Notes: a model not told the origin generated them from the letters alone. DNA of 64,000 nt from Chryseobacterium koreense CCUG 49689 (GCF_001045435.1 NZ_LFNG01000004.1:1-64000); one strand, 5' to 3'; shown: positions 43,908 through 53,148, counted from the first letter of the stretch. A program made the numbers and translations.

Positions 43908-44252
43908 TTACCCAACCTGAAAACCGTTCCCCACTTCGAGTGATGGTGACAAAATCGTAACCGCTCTGTTTTCACCATAAACTCCCAAAACCAGACATTC
44001 ACTAAAAAAGTTGGCAATCTGTTTCCTGGGAAAATTTACCACCGCAATGATCTGTTTTCCAATGAGCTCTTCCTTGGAATACCGTTTTGTGATCTGGGCG
44101 GCAGATTTCAGGATTCCCAGTTCGCCGAAATCAACCTCCAAAATATAGGATGGATTCATGGCTTTCGGAAAATCGGAAACGGAAACCACCGTTCCGCTCC
44201 GCATATCGATTTTCTCAAAATCTGACCATGATATTTCAGGTTTTCGTTCCAT
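43908..44252 (-). CDS. csaA: tRNA-binding domain protein CsaA
   Basis: The 114-aa protein shows ISWSDFEKIDMRSGTVVSV, ILEVDFGELGILKSAAQIT, QIIAVVNFPRKQIANFFSECLVLG, the OB-fold EMAP domain of CsaA. CsaA dimers bind tRNA and have been described as secretion chaperones in Bacillus. The upstream cytochrome-like gene ends 7 bp before it. Confidence 0.92.
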   Translation of the reverse strand: MERKPEISWSDFEKIDMRSGTVVSVSDFPKAMNPSYILEVDFGELGILKSAAQITKRYSKEELIGKQIIAVVNFPRKQIANFFSECLVLGVYGENRAVTILSPSLEVGNGFQVG

Positions 44253-44259
44253 GAAATCC

Positions 44260-44541
44260 TTATTTTACCGAAACAATATAGTCATAGACCATTTGATGTT
44301 GCCCCTCATTGAGTTTTGCTTTCGGTGCCATAGAATTCATGATTCCCACCCAAGCTGTTGCGGAGTGATCGGTAGGATTTGGCAAATCGTGGCATTTTTT
44401 GCAGGAATTTTCGAAGATGTTTTTTCCTTGCGCAAGATGTTCGGCATTAATGGTTTGGGTTCCTGTGACAGCGGGAGTTTTTGGAGTACAGGAAACAATG
44501 AATGCGCTTCCCAAAATAGCGGCGAGAGCTAAAAATTTCAT
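44260..44541 (-). CDS. Cytochrome c-like lipoprotein
   Basis: The 93-aa protein has a lipobox (FIVSC, Cys18) and a single haem c motif CKKCH with a likely distal Met in MAPKAKL. It is a small membrane-anchored periplasmic electron carrier. A TATTTTTG box (44564-44571, minus strand) lies 22 bp upstream; no good -33 was seen. It is divergent from the dipeptide epimerase gene. Confidence 0.85.
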   Translation of the reverse strand: MKFLALAAILGSAFIVSCTPKTPAVTGTQTINAEHLAQGKNIFENSCKKCHDLPNPTDHSATAWVGIMNSMAPKAKLNEGQHQMVYDYIVSVK

Positions 44542-44617
44542 AATTCTTAATATTTAATGTTCTCAAAAATAAAGAATTTTCTGCTTATTTTTGTTTGATT
44601 CCATAAAATTAGACGTA

Positions 44618-45613
44618 ATGAAGCTCAGTTGGCAGAAAACCCGATTAAATCTGAAAGAAACATTTTCCATTGCTTATGGGAATTACGATTTTCGGGACGC
44701 GCTGTTGATTTCGCTTTCACATCAAAACAAAACCGGTTTCGGTGAATGTGTCGCCATCAATTATTATGGAATTGATCTTGATGATTTCATTTTAAAATTA
44801 AGGGAAATTCAGTTAGTTGTTGAAAATCAAAAAATCGCACCACCGAAAAATTTCTACCGGTTTTTATCTGGTTTGGACCTTCACGCTTTCCTGGCTTCTG
44901 CTTTAGACTGTGCCTATTGGGATTTATACGGAAAACTTGAAGGCAAAACTTTTTCTGAGTTAAACGGTTTTCATGATCAAAAACTTCCCGAATCTTCGTA
45001 CACGATCAGCATCGCGCCAATTGACGAACAAATCAGGAAAATCAAAAATTCGGACTGGAATTGTTTTAAAGTAAAATGCAATGGTCTGGACCCGGAAAAC
45101 ATCTTCAAAATTTTAGCGACCGGAAAGAAAATTGCGTTGGATTCCAACACCAGTTTTTCAGATCCGGACTGCGATTTCCTCCAAAGTAATCCATTATCCC
45201 AAAATTTTCTCTATATCGAACAACCGCGACCAATTGGCGAATACCAAATTTTAGATAAAAATAAAAACGCAGTCTGGATGGCGGATGAAGATTGCCAAAA
45301 CATAACCTACCTAGAGAAATTGCTTCCCCATTATTCGGCAATCAATATCAAGTTGATGAAATGCGGTGGAATCACTCCGGCTTTGGAGCTGATTTGCGAG
45401 GCGAAAAAACTCGGATACAAAGTGATGATCGGATGCATGACGGAATCCTCGGTCGGGATTTCCGCCGGAATTGCAGTGTCTCAATTATGTGATTTCGCAG
45501 ATTTGGACGGGGCGAACCTGATTTCGAATGATTTTGCGAAAGGGAGTTTTGTGGAAAGAGGAAAACTCTTCCTATCTGAAAAACCGGGTTTGGGAATTGA
45601 ACTGATTTCCTAA
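44618..45613 (+). CDS. Dipeptide epimerase, enolase superfamily
   Basis: From the ATG at 44618 the protein is 331 aa. It has the N-terminal capping domain and a barrel with FKVKCNG (first catalytic Lys), ALDSNTSFS, YIEQPRPIGE, WMADEDCQ, and INIKLMKCGGITPAL (second Lys). GCMTESSVGISAGIA follows. This fits L-Ala-D/L-Glu epimerase (YcjG/YkfB-like) used in murein peptide recycling. A TATTTTTG box lies at 44586-44593. Confidence 0.9.
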   Translation: MKLSWQKTRLNLKETFSIAYGNYDFRDALLISLSHQNKTGFGECVAINYYGIDLDDFILKLREIQLVVENQKIAPPKNFYRFLSGLDLHAFLASALDCAYWDLYGKLEGKTFSELNGFHDQKLPESSYTISIAPIDEQIRKIKNSDWNCFKVKCNGLDPENIFKILATGKKIALDSNTSFSDPDCDFLQSNPLSQNFLYIEQPRPIGEYQILDKNKNAVWMADEDCQNITYLEKLLPHYSAINIKLMKCGGITPALELICEAKKLGYKVMIGCMTESSVGISAGIAVSQLCDFADLDGANLISNDFAKGSFVERGKLFLSEKPGLGIELIS

Positions 45614-45630
45614 AAGAATTTGTATTTTTG
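45597..45630 (+). promoter_or_regulatory. Candidate meaB promoter
   Basis: TTG (45597-45599, inside the end of the preceding gene) and TATTTTTG (45623-45630) are 23 nt apart; the ATG follows 5 bp later, giving an almost leaderless message. Confidence 0.45.
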
Positions 45631-45635
45631 ATTCA

Positions 45636-46616
45636 ATGAATTTTTCCATCAAAGAACTTACAGAAGGAATAAAATCCGGCGACAAACGCATCCTCGGTAA
45701 AGCCATCACTTTGGTGGAAAGCAAAAAGCCGGAACACCGAATTCAAGCGGAAGAATTGCTGAAAGCGATTTTGCCATTCACGGGAAACTCCATCCGGATT
45801 GGGATTACGGGAACTCCGGGTGCCGGAAAATCCACCTTCATTGAAAATTTCGGGCGGCTTGCGGTTTCCAAAGGGAAAAAAGTAGCGGTTCTGGCCATTG
45901 ATCCGAGTTCGTCATTAAACAAAGGTTCCATTTTAGGCGATAAGACCAGAATGGAAGAATTGGCAAAAGAGCAAAACGCCTTCATTCGGCCAAGTCCGAG
46001 TTCCGGATTTTTGGGCGGTGTGGCGAATACCACTTTTGAGACCATGCTGATTTGCGAAGCGGCAGGTTACGATTTTATTTTGATAGAAACTGTGGGAGTG
46101 GGACAAAGCGAGGTTTTGGTTTCGGATATTACAGATGTTTTTCTTTTTCTGAAAATAATTGGCGGTGGTGACGAGTTGCAGGCAATCAAACGGGGAATCA
46201 TGGAAATGGTGGATGTGATTTTCATCAATAAGGTGGATGAGGAAAATTTGACCAAGGCGAAAAATACCAAAATCGAACTGATGCGTGCGCTGCATTTTAT
46301 GCCATCAAAAGAAAAAGACTGGAAAGTTCCGGTTTTGCTGGGTTCTGCGCTAAATAACAAAGGATTGGATGATGTTTTTGGTGAAATTCAAGCGTTTATT
46401 TCTTTAAAAATCAAAAATAATTCCTTTACTAAAACTCGTGAAATTCAGGCGAGGAAACGATTTGATTACTGGGTTCAGGAATACATTCTTCAAAAGACGA
46501 AACAGGAAAAAAACATTGAAAATGCTTATGAACTCCACAAAAAAAATGCTTCCGAACTGAAATCCAATCCAAGTTCGGAAGCGAAAATATTTGTCGAAAA
46601 ATTATTTAAAAAGTAG
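45636..46616 (+). CDS. meaB: Methylmalonyl-CoA mutase-associated GTPase MeaB
   Basis: MeaB protects and reloads the B12 cofactor of methylmalonyl-CoA mutase. The 326-aa protein shows RIGITGTPGAGKSTFIE (P-loop), VLAIDPSSSLNKGSILGDKTRM, FIRPSPSSGFLGGVA, ILIETVGVGQSE and FINKVDEEN. The mutase itself is not in the window. Confidence 0.96.
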   Translation: MNFSIKELTEGIKSGDKRILGKAITLVESKKPEHRIQAEELLKAILPFTGNSIRIGITGTPGAGKSTFIENFGRLAVSKGKKVAVLAIDPSSSLNKGSILGDKTRMEELAKEQNAFIRPSPSSGFLGGVANTTFETMLICEAAGYDFILIETVGVGQSEVLVSDITDVFLFLKIIGGGDELQAIKRGIMEMVDVIFINKVDEENLTKAKNTKIELMRALHFMPSKEKDWKVPVLLGSALNNKGLDDVFGEIQAFISLKIKNNSFTKTREIQARKRFDYWVQEYILQKTKQEKNIENAYELHKKNASELKSNPSSEAKIFVEKLFKK

Positions 46617-46623
46617 GCGGGAA

Positions 46624-47028
46624 TTAATCCGGATACTCGAAGATTACGGTTTTCTGCACATTTGGATGAATCGACAATGCAACCGGACAGTTCAACGCAG
46701 TGTGCTCGATGAACTGTTTATCATCATCAGAATAATTTTTTGGGAAACGAACGATGCAGAAAATGGTTCCAATTCTTTTCGGATCCGGATGCGTGGATTT
46801 TTTCAGCTCGCATGTAGCACCGGTGATATCGATTCCTCTAGGTTTTCCCAAAACAGCAACCGCCATTAGCATCGATTGTCCATAGGAAATCCCAAAAATA
46901 TCGGAGGGTGAGAAATATTCGGAAGTGCCCCCTTCCCGTAATGGTGCACAGGTAATGATTTCCGCTTTTGATTTTTCATGTTGGGAGACAATTTTGAAGT
47001 CTCCCAAGTAAGTAATTGTTGAAGTCAT
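46624..47028 (-). CDS. OsmC-family protein, one Cys replaced
   Basis: The 134-aa protein is an OsmC/Ohr-fold peroxide-detoxification relative. The second family Cys is present in ALNCPVALSI (Cys114), but the first position is Ser52 (GQSML) where the neighbouring paralogue has Cys52 (AQCML). The classical two-Cys peroxidase mechanism is therefore unlikely. It converges on meaB with a 7-bp gap. Confidence 0.88.
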   Translation of the reverse strand: MTSTITYLGDFKIVSQHEKSKAEIITCAPLREGGTSEYFSPSDIFGISYGQSMLMAVAVLGKPRGIDITGATCELKKSTHPDPKRIGTIFCIVRFPKNYSDDDKQFIEHTALNCPVALSIHPNVQKTVIFEYPD

Positions 47029-47136
47029 AGTTTGAGTTTATGGAGTGATAAAGATAGAGATTATTGCCAAATATTCAAATAAATGCGATATGATTTTAAT
47101 CAAAAATTAACATTTACTCGTTTTTTTGGATAATCC

Positions 47137-47541
47137 CTAATTTCCGTAATGGAAACGGACCGTTTTTTTCAAGTCAGCATTCAATGACAACGCAACGGGA
47201 CAGTTCATCGCGGTTTCCTCTATAAACGCTTTCTGCTCATCGGAATAATGTCCCTGGAAATAGAGGTCACAAACAATTTCTGCGATTTTTCTCGGTTTCG
47301 GGTTCATCACCTTCTGGATTTCCGCATAGGAATTTTCGATTTCCACACCATTGTTTTTTCCCAGTATCGCAATCGTGGTCAGCATGCATTGAGCCAAAGA
47401 AGTTGCACACAAATCGGTGGGCGAAAAGGCGGCACCTTTTCCGTGATTGTCAGTTGGAGCGTCAGTGATAATTTTTGTTCCGGATTGCAGATGTTCGGAT
47501 TCGCATCTCAAATCGCCGGTGTAGATTACTTTTGAAGTCAT
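47137..47541 (-). CDS. OsmC-family peroxiredoxin-like protein
   Basis: The 134-aa protein has both OsmC cysteines, Cys52 (LAQCMLTTIAIL) and Cys114 (AMNCPVALSL). It would reduce organic hydroperoxides in the cytosol. It is the same length as the adjacent paralogue, with aligned motifs throughout, so the pair arose by tandem duplication. Confidence 0.92.
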   Translation of the reverse strand: MTSKVIYTGDLRCESEHLQSGTKIITDAPTDNHGKGAAFSPTDLCATSLAQCMLTTIAILGKNNGVEIENSYAEIQKVMNPKPRKIAEIVCDLYFQGHYSDEQKAFIEETAMNCPVALSLNADLKKTVRFHYGN

Positions 47542-47583
47542 ATATGGGGAAATTCTTAATATTAGGAAAATTTGCGCATTCTT

Positions 47584-48432
47584 TTAAAAATGAAATATGT
47601 CTTTCGCCTTATTATAGGCACTTTCGAAGTTGAGCAAATTCAGGGAATGTTCTATTTTTTCCATGGCCATGAAGTTGATGACCTGTTCTGTCGGCATATT
47701 TCCAACCAGGTCATCTTTCGCCATCGGACAACCGCCAATTCCCTTGATCGCAGAATCAAATCTTCGGCAGCCATTGTCATAAGCAGCTTTTAGTTTTGGA
47801 TAAGAGTCTTCATACCGGTTATGGAAATGTGCGCCGAAATCAATTTCCGGATATTTACCCGGTATTTTTTCAAACAAAAGTGCTATTTGTTCCGGAGTTC
47901 CGGTTCCGGTGGTGTCGGAAAGCAGGATGTTTTTAATGCCTATTTCATGGAAGCGGTTCGCCCAGAAATCCACATCTTCCCATTTCCACATCTCGCCATA
48001 AGGATTTCCGAAAGCCATGGAGAAGTATAAATTTAAGCTCCTTCCGTCAGATTTCAAAAGCGATGTGATTTTCACGATGTCTTCAAAAGCCTCTTCCTGG
48101 CTTTTATTCGTATTTCGATGTTGGAATGTTTCGGAAATGGAGAATGGGAACCCTAAAATATCCACCTGTTGATGTTCCAAAGCGTTCTCCGCACCGCGAT
48201 AATTGGCAACGATCACGGAAAGTTTGGTGTTGGAAATTCCCTTGTCAATCTCATCAATCACCGTTCCGGAATCTGCCATTTGTGGAATCGCTTTCGGCGA
48301 AACAAAACTGCCGCAATCCAAAACATCAAAACCAACGTCCATCAACGAGTTAATGTATTCAATCTTTTTTTGGGTTGGGATGAATTCACCCCAACCTTGC
48401 ATCGCATCTCTTGGACATTCGGTAAGAAACAT
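47584..48432 (-). CDS. Hydroxymethylglutaryl-CoA lyase
   Basis: The 282-aa TIM-barrel protein begins LTECPRDAMQGWGEFIPT and has VLDCGSFVSPKAIPQM, LSDTTGTGTPEQIA, DFGAHFHNRYED and the Cys motif GGCPMAKDDLVGN. It cleaves HMG-CoA to acetoacetate and acetyl-CoA in leucine breakdown. With meaB nearby it hints at branched-chain amino acid catabolism, but the rest of that pathway is outside the window. Confidence 0.93.
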   Translation of the reverse strand: MFLTECPRDAMQGWGEFIPTQKKIEYINSLMDVGFDVLDCGSFVSPKAIPQMADSGTVIDEIDKGISNTKLSVIVANYRGAENALEHQQVDILGFPFSISETFQHRNTNKSQEEAFEDIVKITSLLKSDGRSLNLYFSMAFGNPYGEMWKWEDVDFWANRFHEIGIKNILLSDTTGTGTPEQIALLFEKIPGKYPEIDFGAHFHNRYEDSYPKLKAAYDNGCRRFDSAIKGIGGCPMAKDDLVGNMPTEQVINFMAMEKIEHSLNLLNFESAYNKAKDIFHF

Positions 48433-48592
48433 TTTTTCCGTTTAAGATTTTCGTAAAGATAATCATTTTGAGGGAAGCTGGAAATGCAGGACCGAAGTTT
48501 TCCAAAACGAAGCAATATCATGGAATTTGGTGCCTGAAACCTGAACCGAATTCACTACAAAATCCTTAACTTTGTTCAAAATAATAGAGTTT

Positions 48593-49852
48593 ATGACGAC
48601 GATTGAATTTAACCTCGAGTGGAAGCTGAAACTTCAGAACAGATTCATTAATTATGCTAAAATTTATTCTACAAGTGATCCGGAAAGCGAAACCACGCCT
48701 TCTACCGAAAGACAGTGGAATATCGCCAAATATATTTTTGAGGAACTGAAAGATCTTGGATTGGAGGACGTTTCTTTGGATGAGAACGGGTACATTTATG
48801 CTTATGTCCCATCCAATTTGGAAAATGACGACGAACCGGTGATTGGTTTCATTGCACATTACGATACTTCGCCCGATTTTTCCGGTGAAAATGTGAATCC
48901 GCAAATCTGGGATGATTATGATGGCGGAGATTTGGTTTTAAACAAGGAAACCGGATTTACTTTGTCCCCTTCAAAATTTGAAAGTTTAAAGGATTATGTC
49001 GGAAAAACCCTGATTACTACAGATGGAACCACACTTCTCGGTGCAGACGACAAAGCGGGAGTTGCAGAAATTGTAACTGCAGCGGAATACCTGCTTGCGC
49101 ATCCCGACATCAAGCATGGCAGAATTGCGATCGGTTTCACGCCGGATGAAGAAATCGGAAGAGGCGCACATAAATTTGATGTAAAAAAATTCGGTGCAGA
49201 GTGGGCATATACCATGGATGGCGGTGAAGTAGGCGAATTGGAATATGAGAATTTCAACGCAGCCGGAGCAGTGGTGAAAATCCATGGATTAAGCGTACAT
49301 CCTGGTTATGCGTTTGGAAAAATGGTGAATGCTTCTTTACTAGCTGCCGAATTTATCAAGATGTTGCCAGAAAATGAAACTCCTTCCACCACGAAAGGTT
49401 TTGAAGGATTTTATCATTTGACGGACTTGAAATCTGACGTATCCGAAGCGAAAATTCAGTACATCATCCGTGACCACGATGCAGATAAATTCGAAGCAAG
49501 AAAAAAATTCATCACCGGAAAGGTGGAAGAATTCAATAAGAAATTTGGCGAGGGAACTGCGGAAATTGAAATCAAGGAACAGTACAGAAACATGAAGCAG
49601 CAGTTTGAAGGGAAAATGCACATCATCGATATCGCCGAACAGGCGATGAAAGATGCGAACATTGTCCCAAAAATCAAGGCGATTCGCGGCGGAACTGATG
49701 GTGCGCAACTTTCTTACATGGGATTACCTTGTCCGAATATTTTTGCAGGCGGAATCAATTTCCACGGTCCTTACGAATATGTCGCTCTGGAATCTATGGA
49801 AAAAGCGGTGAAAGTGATTGTGAATATTGCGAAAGCGGTGAAAAAGAAGTAA
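48593..49852 (+). CDS. pepT: Peptidase T
   Basis: From the ATG at 48593 the protein is 419 aa. It is an M20 dizinc aminotripeptidase: GFIAHYDTSPDFSG, LLGADDKAGVAEI, TPDEEIGRGAHKF, DGGEVGELEYENFNAA and IRGGTDGAQLSYMGLPCPN carry the metal ligands and catalytic residues. It releases N-terminal residues from tripeptides. A TAACTTTG box (48567-48574) lies 18 bp upstream; no good -33 was seen. Confidence 0.97.
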   Translation: MTTIEFNLEWKLKLQNRFINYAKIYSTSDPESETTPSTERQWNIAKYIFEELKDLGLEDVSLDENGYIYAYVPSNLENDDEPVIGFIAHYDTSPDFSGENVNPQIWDDYDGGDLVLNKETGFTLSPSKFESLKDYVGKTLITTDGTTLLGADDKAGVAEIVTAAEYLLAHPDIKHGRIAIGFTPDEEIGRGAHKFDVKKFGAEWAYTMDGGEVGELEYENFNAAGAVVKIHGLSVHPGYAFGKMVNASLLAAEFIKMLPENETPSTTKGFEGFYHLTDLKSDVSEAKIQYIIRDHDADKFEARKKFITGKVEEFNKKFGEGTAEIEIKEQYRNMKQQFEGKMHIIDIAEQAMKDANIVPKIKAIRGGTDGAQLSYMGLPCPNIFAGGINFHGPYEYVALESMEKAVKVIVNIAKAVKKK

Positions 49853-49869
49853 TTCAGAAAGTAAATAGG

Positions 49870-49897
49870 GAAGCCATCAGAATAATCTGATGGCTTC
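49870..49897 (+). terminator. pepT terminator
   Basis: Perfect 12-bp arms (49870-49881 and 49886-49897) enclose ataa, followed by a T-rich tract. Confidence 0.9.
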
Positions 49898-49927
49898 TTC
49901 ATTTTTAGTCCATGATTTTGCCGAGCT

Positions 49928-50419
49928 TTAGGTGTCTCCATTCTCCGTCATGAAATTCACTTTGATCCTGATCTTGGAATCCACAGGAGTTCCGTCACAT
50001 TTTGATGGGGTCCAATTCTTTTTTACGCGGCTAAAGGCGTAAGACAAATCCTTCAGGAACATTTCGCTGTTTTCCACTTTGGGAGTGATGTCTAAATGTG
50101 TAACTTTTCCCTGGGCATCAATATCCACATGAAGGAAAAAATTGCCGTTGACCACATAAATCTGCTTGTCCACATAAGCGGAAATATACTTGAAAAGTTC
50201 TCGGGTGAAAGCTGCGTCACCACCTTCAAATTGAGCACGGATGAAATTCTGACTTTCACCGCATTTTGCGTTTTTGTAGTAATCAAAAGGTTTCTTGATA
50301 TCTACCCTGAAAAAGCTATTGCTTCCTTCCGCATAAAAATAACCTTCCTGCATTTCCTCGATTTCCTGTGCATGAAAAAACGAAAATGCAAACACTAATA
50401 AAAATAATAATTTCCTCAT
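49928..50419 (-). CDS. TonB C-terminal-like secreted protein
   Basis: The 163-aa protein has a Sec signal peptide (LLFLLVFAFSFFHAQ). The C-terminal half (FFLHVDIDAQGKVTHLDITP, AFSRVKKNWTPSKCDGTPVDSKIRIKVNF) resembles the TonB C-terminal fold seen in Bacteroidota energy-transducer-like proteins. It lacks the TonB membrane anchor and Pro-rich linker, so it is probably a soluble relative. Confidence 0.65.
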   Translation of the reverse strand: MRKLLFLLVFAFSFFHAQEIEEMQEGYFYAEGSNSFFRVDIKKPFDYYKNAKCGESQNFIRAQFEGGDAAFTRELFKYISAYVDKQIYVVNGNFFLHVDIDAQGKVTHLDITPKVENSEMFLKDLSYAFSRVKKNWTPSKCDGTPVDSKIRIKVNFMTENGDT

Positions 50420-50459
50420 TGCTAAAAAATTGGAAAGTAAAGTTACGAAAATCCCACAA

Positions 50460-50488
50460 AAAAGCGGTTCATTTCTGGACCACTTTTG
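50460..50488 (-). terminator. Possible lysA terminator
   Basis: On the minus strand AAAAGTGGT pairs with ACCGCTTTT (one G-U) and a T-run follows. It starts 10 bp behind the lysA stop. Confidence 0.6.
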
Positions 50489-50497
50489 TCTTCTATT

Positions 50498-51697
50498 TTA
50501 AAGGACCTCGATCTGATTCTTCAGCAAGTCCTCAAACTCGTCTCTTTTTCTGATGAGGTGCGCTTTTTTATCAAGGTATAAAACCTCTGCAGGCTTCAAT
50601 CTTGAGTTAAAGTTGGAACTCATTTCAAAACCGTAAGCTCCTGCGTTTCTAAACACCAAAATGTCACCTTCGTGGATTTCGGGGATTTTTCTATCCCATG
50701 CAAAAGTATCGGTTTCGCAGATGTTTCCGACCACGGTGTAGATTCTTTCAGATCCTTTCGGATTGGAGATGTTTTCAATAATGTGATAGGAATCATAAAA
50801 CATCGGACGGATCAAATGGTTAAAACCGGAATCCACTCCCGCAAAAGTAGTCGCCGTGGTATGCTTGATGACATTGGTTTTCACCAAAAGATGACCACAT
50901 TTGCTGACCAGAAATTTTCCGGGTTCAAACCAGAGCTGGAATTTTTTGCCAGACTCTTTCTCATAATCGGAAATGGCTTTTTCTACCTTTTTGCCTAAAG
51001 TTTTTACATCGGTTTCCATATCGCTCTCCTGATACGGAACTTTGAAGCCGCTTCCCATATCCAGGTATTTCAAATCCGGAAAATGATCGGCGAGTTCAAA
51101 CATGATTTCCAAGCCCTGCAGAAAAACGTCCGGGTCTTTGATTTCGCTTCCGGTGTGCATGTGAAGCCCTTCAACTAAAAGCTTAGTTGATTTCATGATT
51201 CTTTCAATATGCCTCAATTGGTGAATGGAAATCCCAAACTTGGAATCAATGTGTCCCGTTGAAATTTTGTGGTTTCCACCAGCGTAAATGTGCGGATTGA
51301 TTCTCACAAAAATCGGATAAGAACCTCCGAACTTATTTCCAAACTGTTCCAGAATCGAAATATTGTCAATATTGATATGTACCTTGAAAGACATGGCTTC
51401 CTCAATCTCGGATAAATCCACGCAATTTGGGGTAAATAAAATCTTGTCCTTAGGGAATCCCGCCTTCAATCCGAGCTTCACTTCATTGATCGAAACGCAA
51501 TCCAAACCAGCTCCCAATTGCTGCACATATTTCAAAATATTGATGTTGGAAAGCGCTTTGCATGCATAGAAAAACCTGGTCGTCTTGTGGAAAGATGAGG
51601 TGAGTTTCTCATATTGTGTCTTGATGGAATCGGCGTCATAAACATAAGTCGGCGTTCCAAATTGCTCGGCGATTTTTAATAATTCTTTGTTGGTCAC
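50498..51697 (-). CDS. lysA: Diaminopimelate decarboxylase
   Basis: LysA makes lysine from meso-diaminopimelate using PLP. The protein shows FYACKALSNINIL (PLP Lys), EGLHMHTGSEIKDPDVF, LDMGSGFKVPY, EPGKFLVSKCG and GNICETDTFAWDR. I choose a GTG start at 51697 (TNKELLKIAEQFGTPTYVYDADS), giving 399 aa. The longer frame from 51778 reads through TAAATTTG (51755-51762), a -7 promoter box, so its first 27 residues are probably untranslated. Confidence 0.93.
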   Translation of the reverse strand: MTNKELLKIAEQFGTPTYVYDADSIKTQYEKLTSSFHKTTRFFYACKALSNINILKYVQQLGAGLDCVSINEVKLGLKAGFPKDKILFTPNCVDLSEIEEAMSFKVHINIDNISILEQFGNKFGGSYPIFVRINPHIYAGGNHKISTGHIDSKFGISIHQLRHIERIMKSTKLLVEGLHMHTGSEIKDPDVFLQGLEIMFELADHFPDLKYLDMGSGFKVPYQESDMETDVKTLGKKVEKAISDYEKESGKKFQLWFEPGKFLVSKCGHLLVKTNVIKHTTATTFAGVDSGFNHLIRPMFYDSYHIIENISNPKGSERIYTVVGNICETDTFAWDRKIPEIHEGDILVFRNAGAYGFEMSSNFNSRLKPAEVLYLDKKAHLIRKRDEFEDLLKNQIEVL

Positions 51698-51870
51698 TTT
51701 ATTTATTTGATGTTTAAAGTTTAAAGTCGGGAAATCGACCTCTTTAATAAGATGCAAATTTAGATAATTTCCAAACAACAGATTCTAAAATTATGGAAAT
51801 GATAAACGGAGTGGTTCAAACTGGAGCAGAATCAGCCAAAAGCGTAATGGGGTTCCTCCAAAAACAGCTG

Positions 51871-53094
51871 CTATTTCGGAAGCGACACAACCTCGAAATC
51901 TCCACGTAAAAGTCCCAGTTTCAAATCATTTTGTAAATCGTGACTGCTGGTTTTGATTTCTATTTTCAATTGGTTGATTTGCTTTCTTGACTTAATCTGG
52001 GTATGAAACTCATAAAATCCATAAGCGGTTAATTTGCCGTTTTCGAGCACCAAAAATGATTTTTCTCCTAACGTCCTTCCGGAGGAAAGCCAAAGTTCAT
52101 TGCGCTTTTTCAGGTCGATAAATTTCAGCAATTCCTGCACATCATTGAAGTTTTCGTTGGATTTCAAATGAGTGACCGCCTTTAATCCCTGGGTAAAAGA
52201 ACTGAATCTTAAGATGGGTTTTTCATCTTTTCGTTGGGATATTTTATCCGCAAAATATTTTCCATTTTGATGATAAAGTCCAAAAGGCAGACTTTCCCTT
52301 TTTTGCAATCCTTTGGTTTTCATCATCAGTTTGCCGAGGATTTGATTTCCGGTAAGTTCGTAATGGATTTTTTCGGTTTCCGTTTGGATGGTTTCCCAGC
52401 GTTTTAATTTTGACGCGAAAATCTTTTTGGCCGATTTGCTTAAATCATCCACGAAATCGAAGAAAATAATCTTTCCATCCAGATTTTGAAAATAGAGGAT
52501 TCCCCTTTCCGAAGGCAAATCCTGGGTGAGATTTCGAACCTTGTTGAAATAGGAATCGGAGTTTTTATCTTCAAACTGTTGTTGAATAATCTCCGAATCT
52601 GCATCTTTGATGATTAATAATTTCAATAAATCCAAAGTTGCACGCGCATCTCCTCCGGCTCTGTGTTGCTCGCTGAGAGGGATTCCCAGTGATTTCACCA
52701 ATTTTCCCAACGAGTAACTTTCCGCTTCGGGAATTAATTTTTTCGCTAATGGAATCGTGTCTAAAGTATTGATGGTGAATTCATAACCAAGTCTTTTAAA
52801 CTCCTGTCGGAGCATCCGGTAATCAAAATCAATATTGTGACCGACCAAAGTTGTTCCTTCGGTGATTTCGATCACTCTTTTTGCGATTTCATGGAATTTT
52901 GGTGCGGTTTTCACCATTTTTGGGGTGATTTTGGTCAATTTTTGCACAAAAGGAGTGATTTCACTTTGCGGGTTAACCAAAGAAATAAACTGGTCCACAA
53001 TTTCGTGACCATCATATTTGTATATCGCGACCTCAATAATGTTTTCATTCCTGAAACCCGCTCCGTTACTTTCTATGTCTATTATTGAATACAT
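51871..53094 (-). CDS. DnaQ-like exonuclease with degenerate GIY-YIG domain
   Basis: The 407-aa protein has an N-terminal DEDDh exonuclease (IDIESNG: Asp6, Glu8; HNIDFD: Asp91; EQHRAGGDA: His144, Asp149) like DNA polymerase III epsilon. Around 196-225, ERGILYFQNLDGKIIFFDFVDDL aligns with the start of UvrC-type GIY-YIG domains but lacks the YIG and Arg residues. The last 170 residues are unassigned. Related flavobacterial proteins join epsilon-like and UvrC-like domains; here the second nuclease looks inactive. Confidence 0.82.
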   Translation of the reverse strand: MYSIIDIESNGAGFRNENIIEVAIYKYDGHEIVDQFISLVNPQSEITPFVQKLTKITPKMVKTAPKFHEIAKRVIEITEGTTLVGHNIDFDYRMLRQEFKRLGYEFTINTLDTIPLAKKLIPEAESYSLGKLVKSLGIPLSEQHRAGGDARATLDLLKLLIIKDADSEIIQQQFEDKNSDSYFNKVRNLTQDLPSERGILYFQNLDGKIIFFDFVDDLSKSAKKIFASKLKRWETIQTETEKIHYELTGNQILGKLMMKTKGLQKRESLPFGLYHQNGKYFADKISQRKDEKPILRFSSFTQGLKAVTHLKSNENFNDVQELLKFIDLKKRNELWLSSGRTLGEKSFLVLENGKLTAYGFYEFHTQIKSRKQINQLKIEIKTSSHDLQNDLKLGLLRGDFEVVSLPK

Positions 53095-53148
53095 GCAATT
53101 AGCTTATGACGCTTGGCAATTAGCATTTAGCCAAAAGCCATTCGCAAT

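Noticed and set aside
51794-51905. Short plus-strand frame starting MEMINGVVQTG in the gap before lysA
   Set aside because: It runs into the antisense of the exonuclease gene and has no family support.
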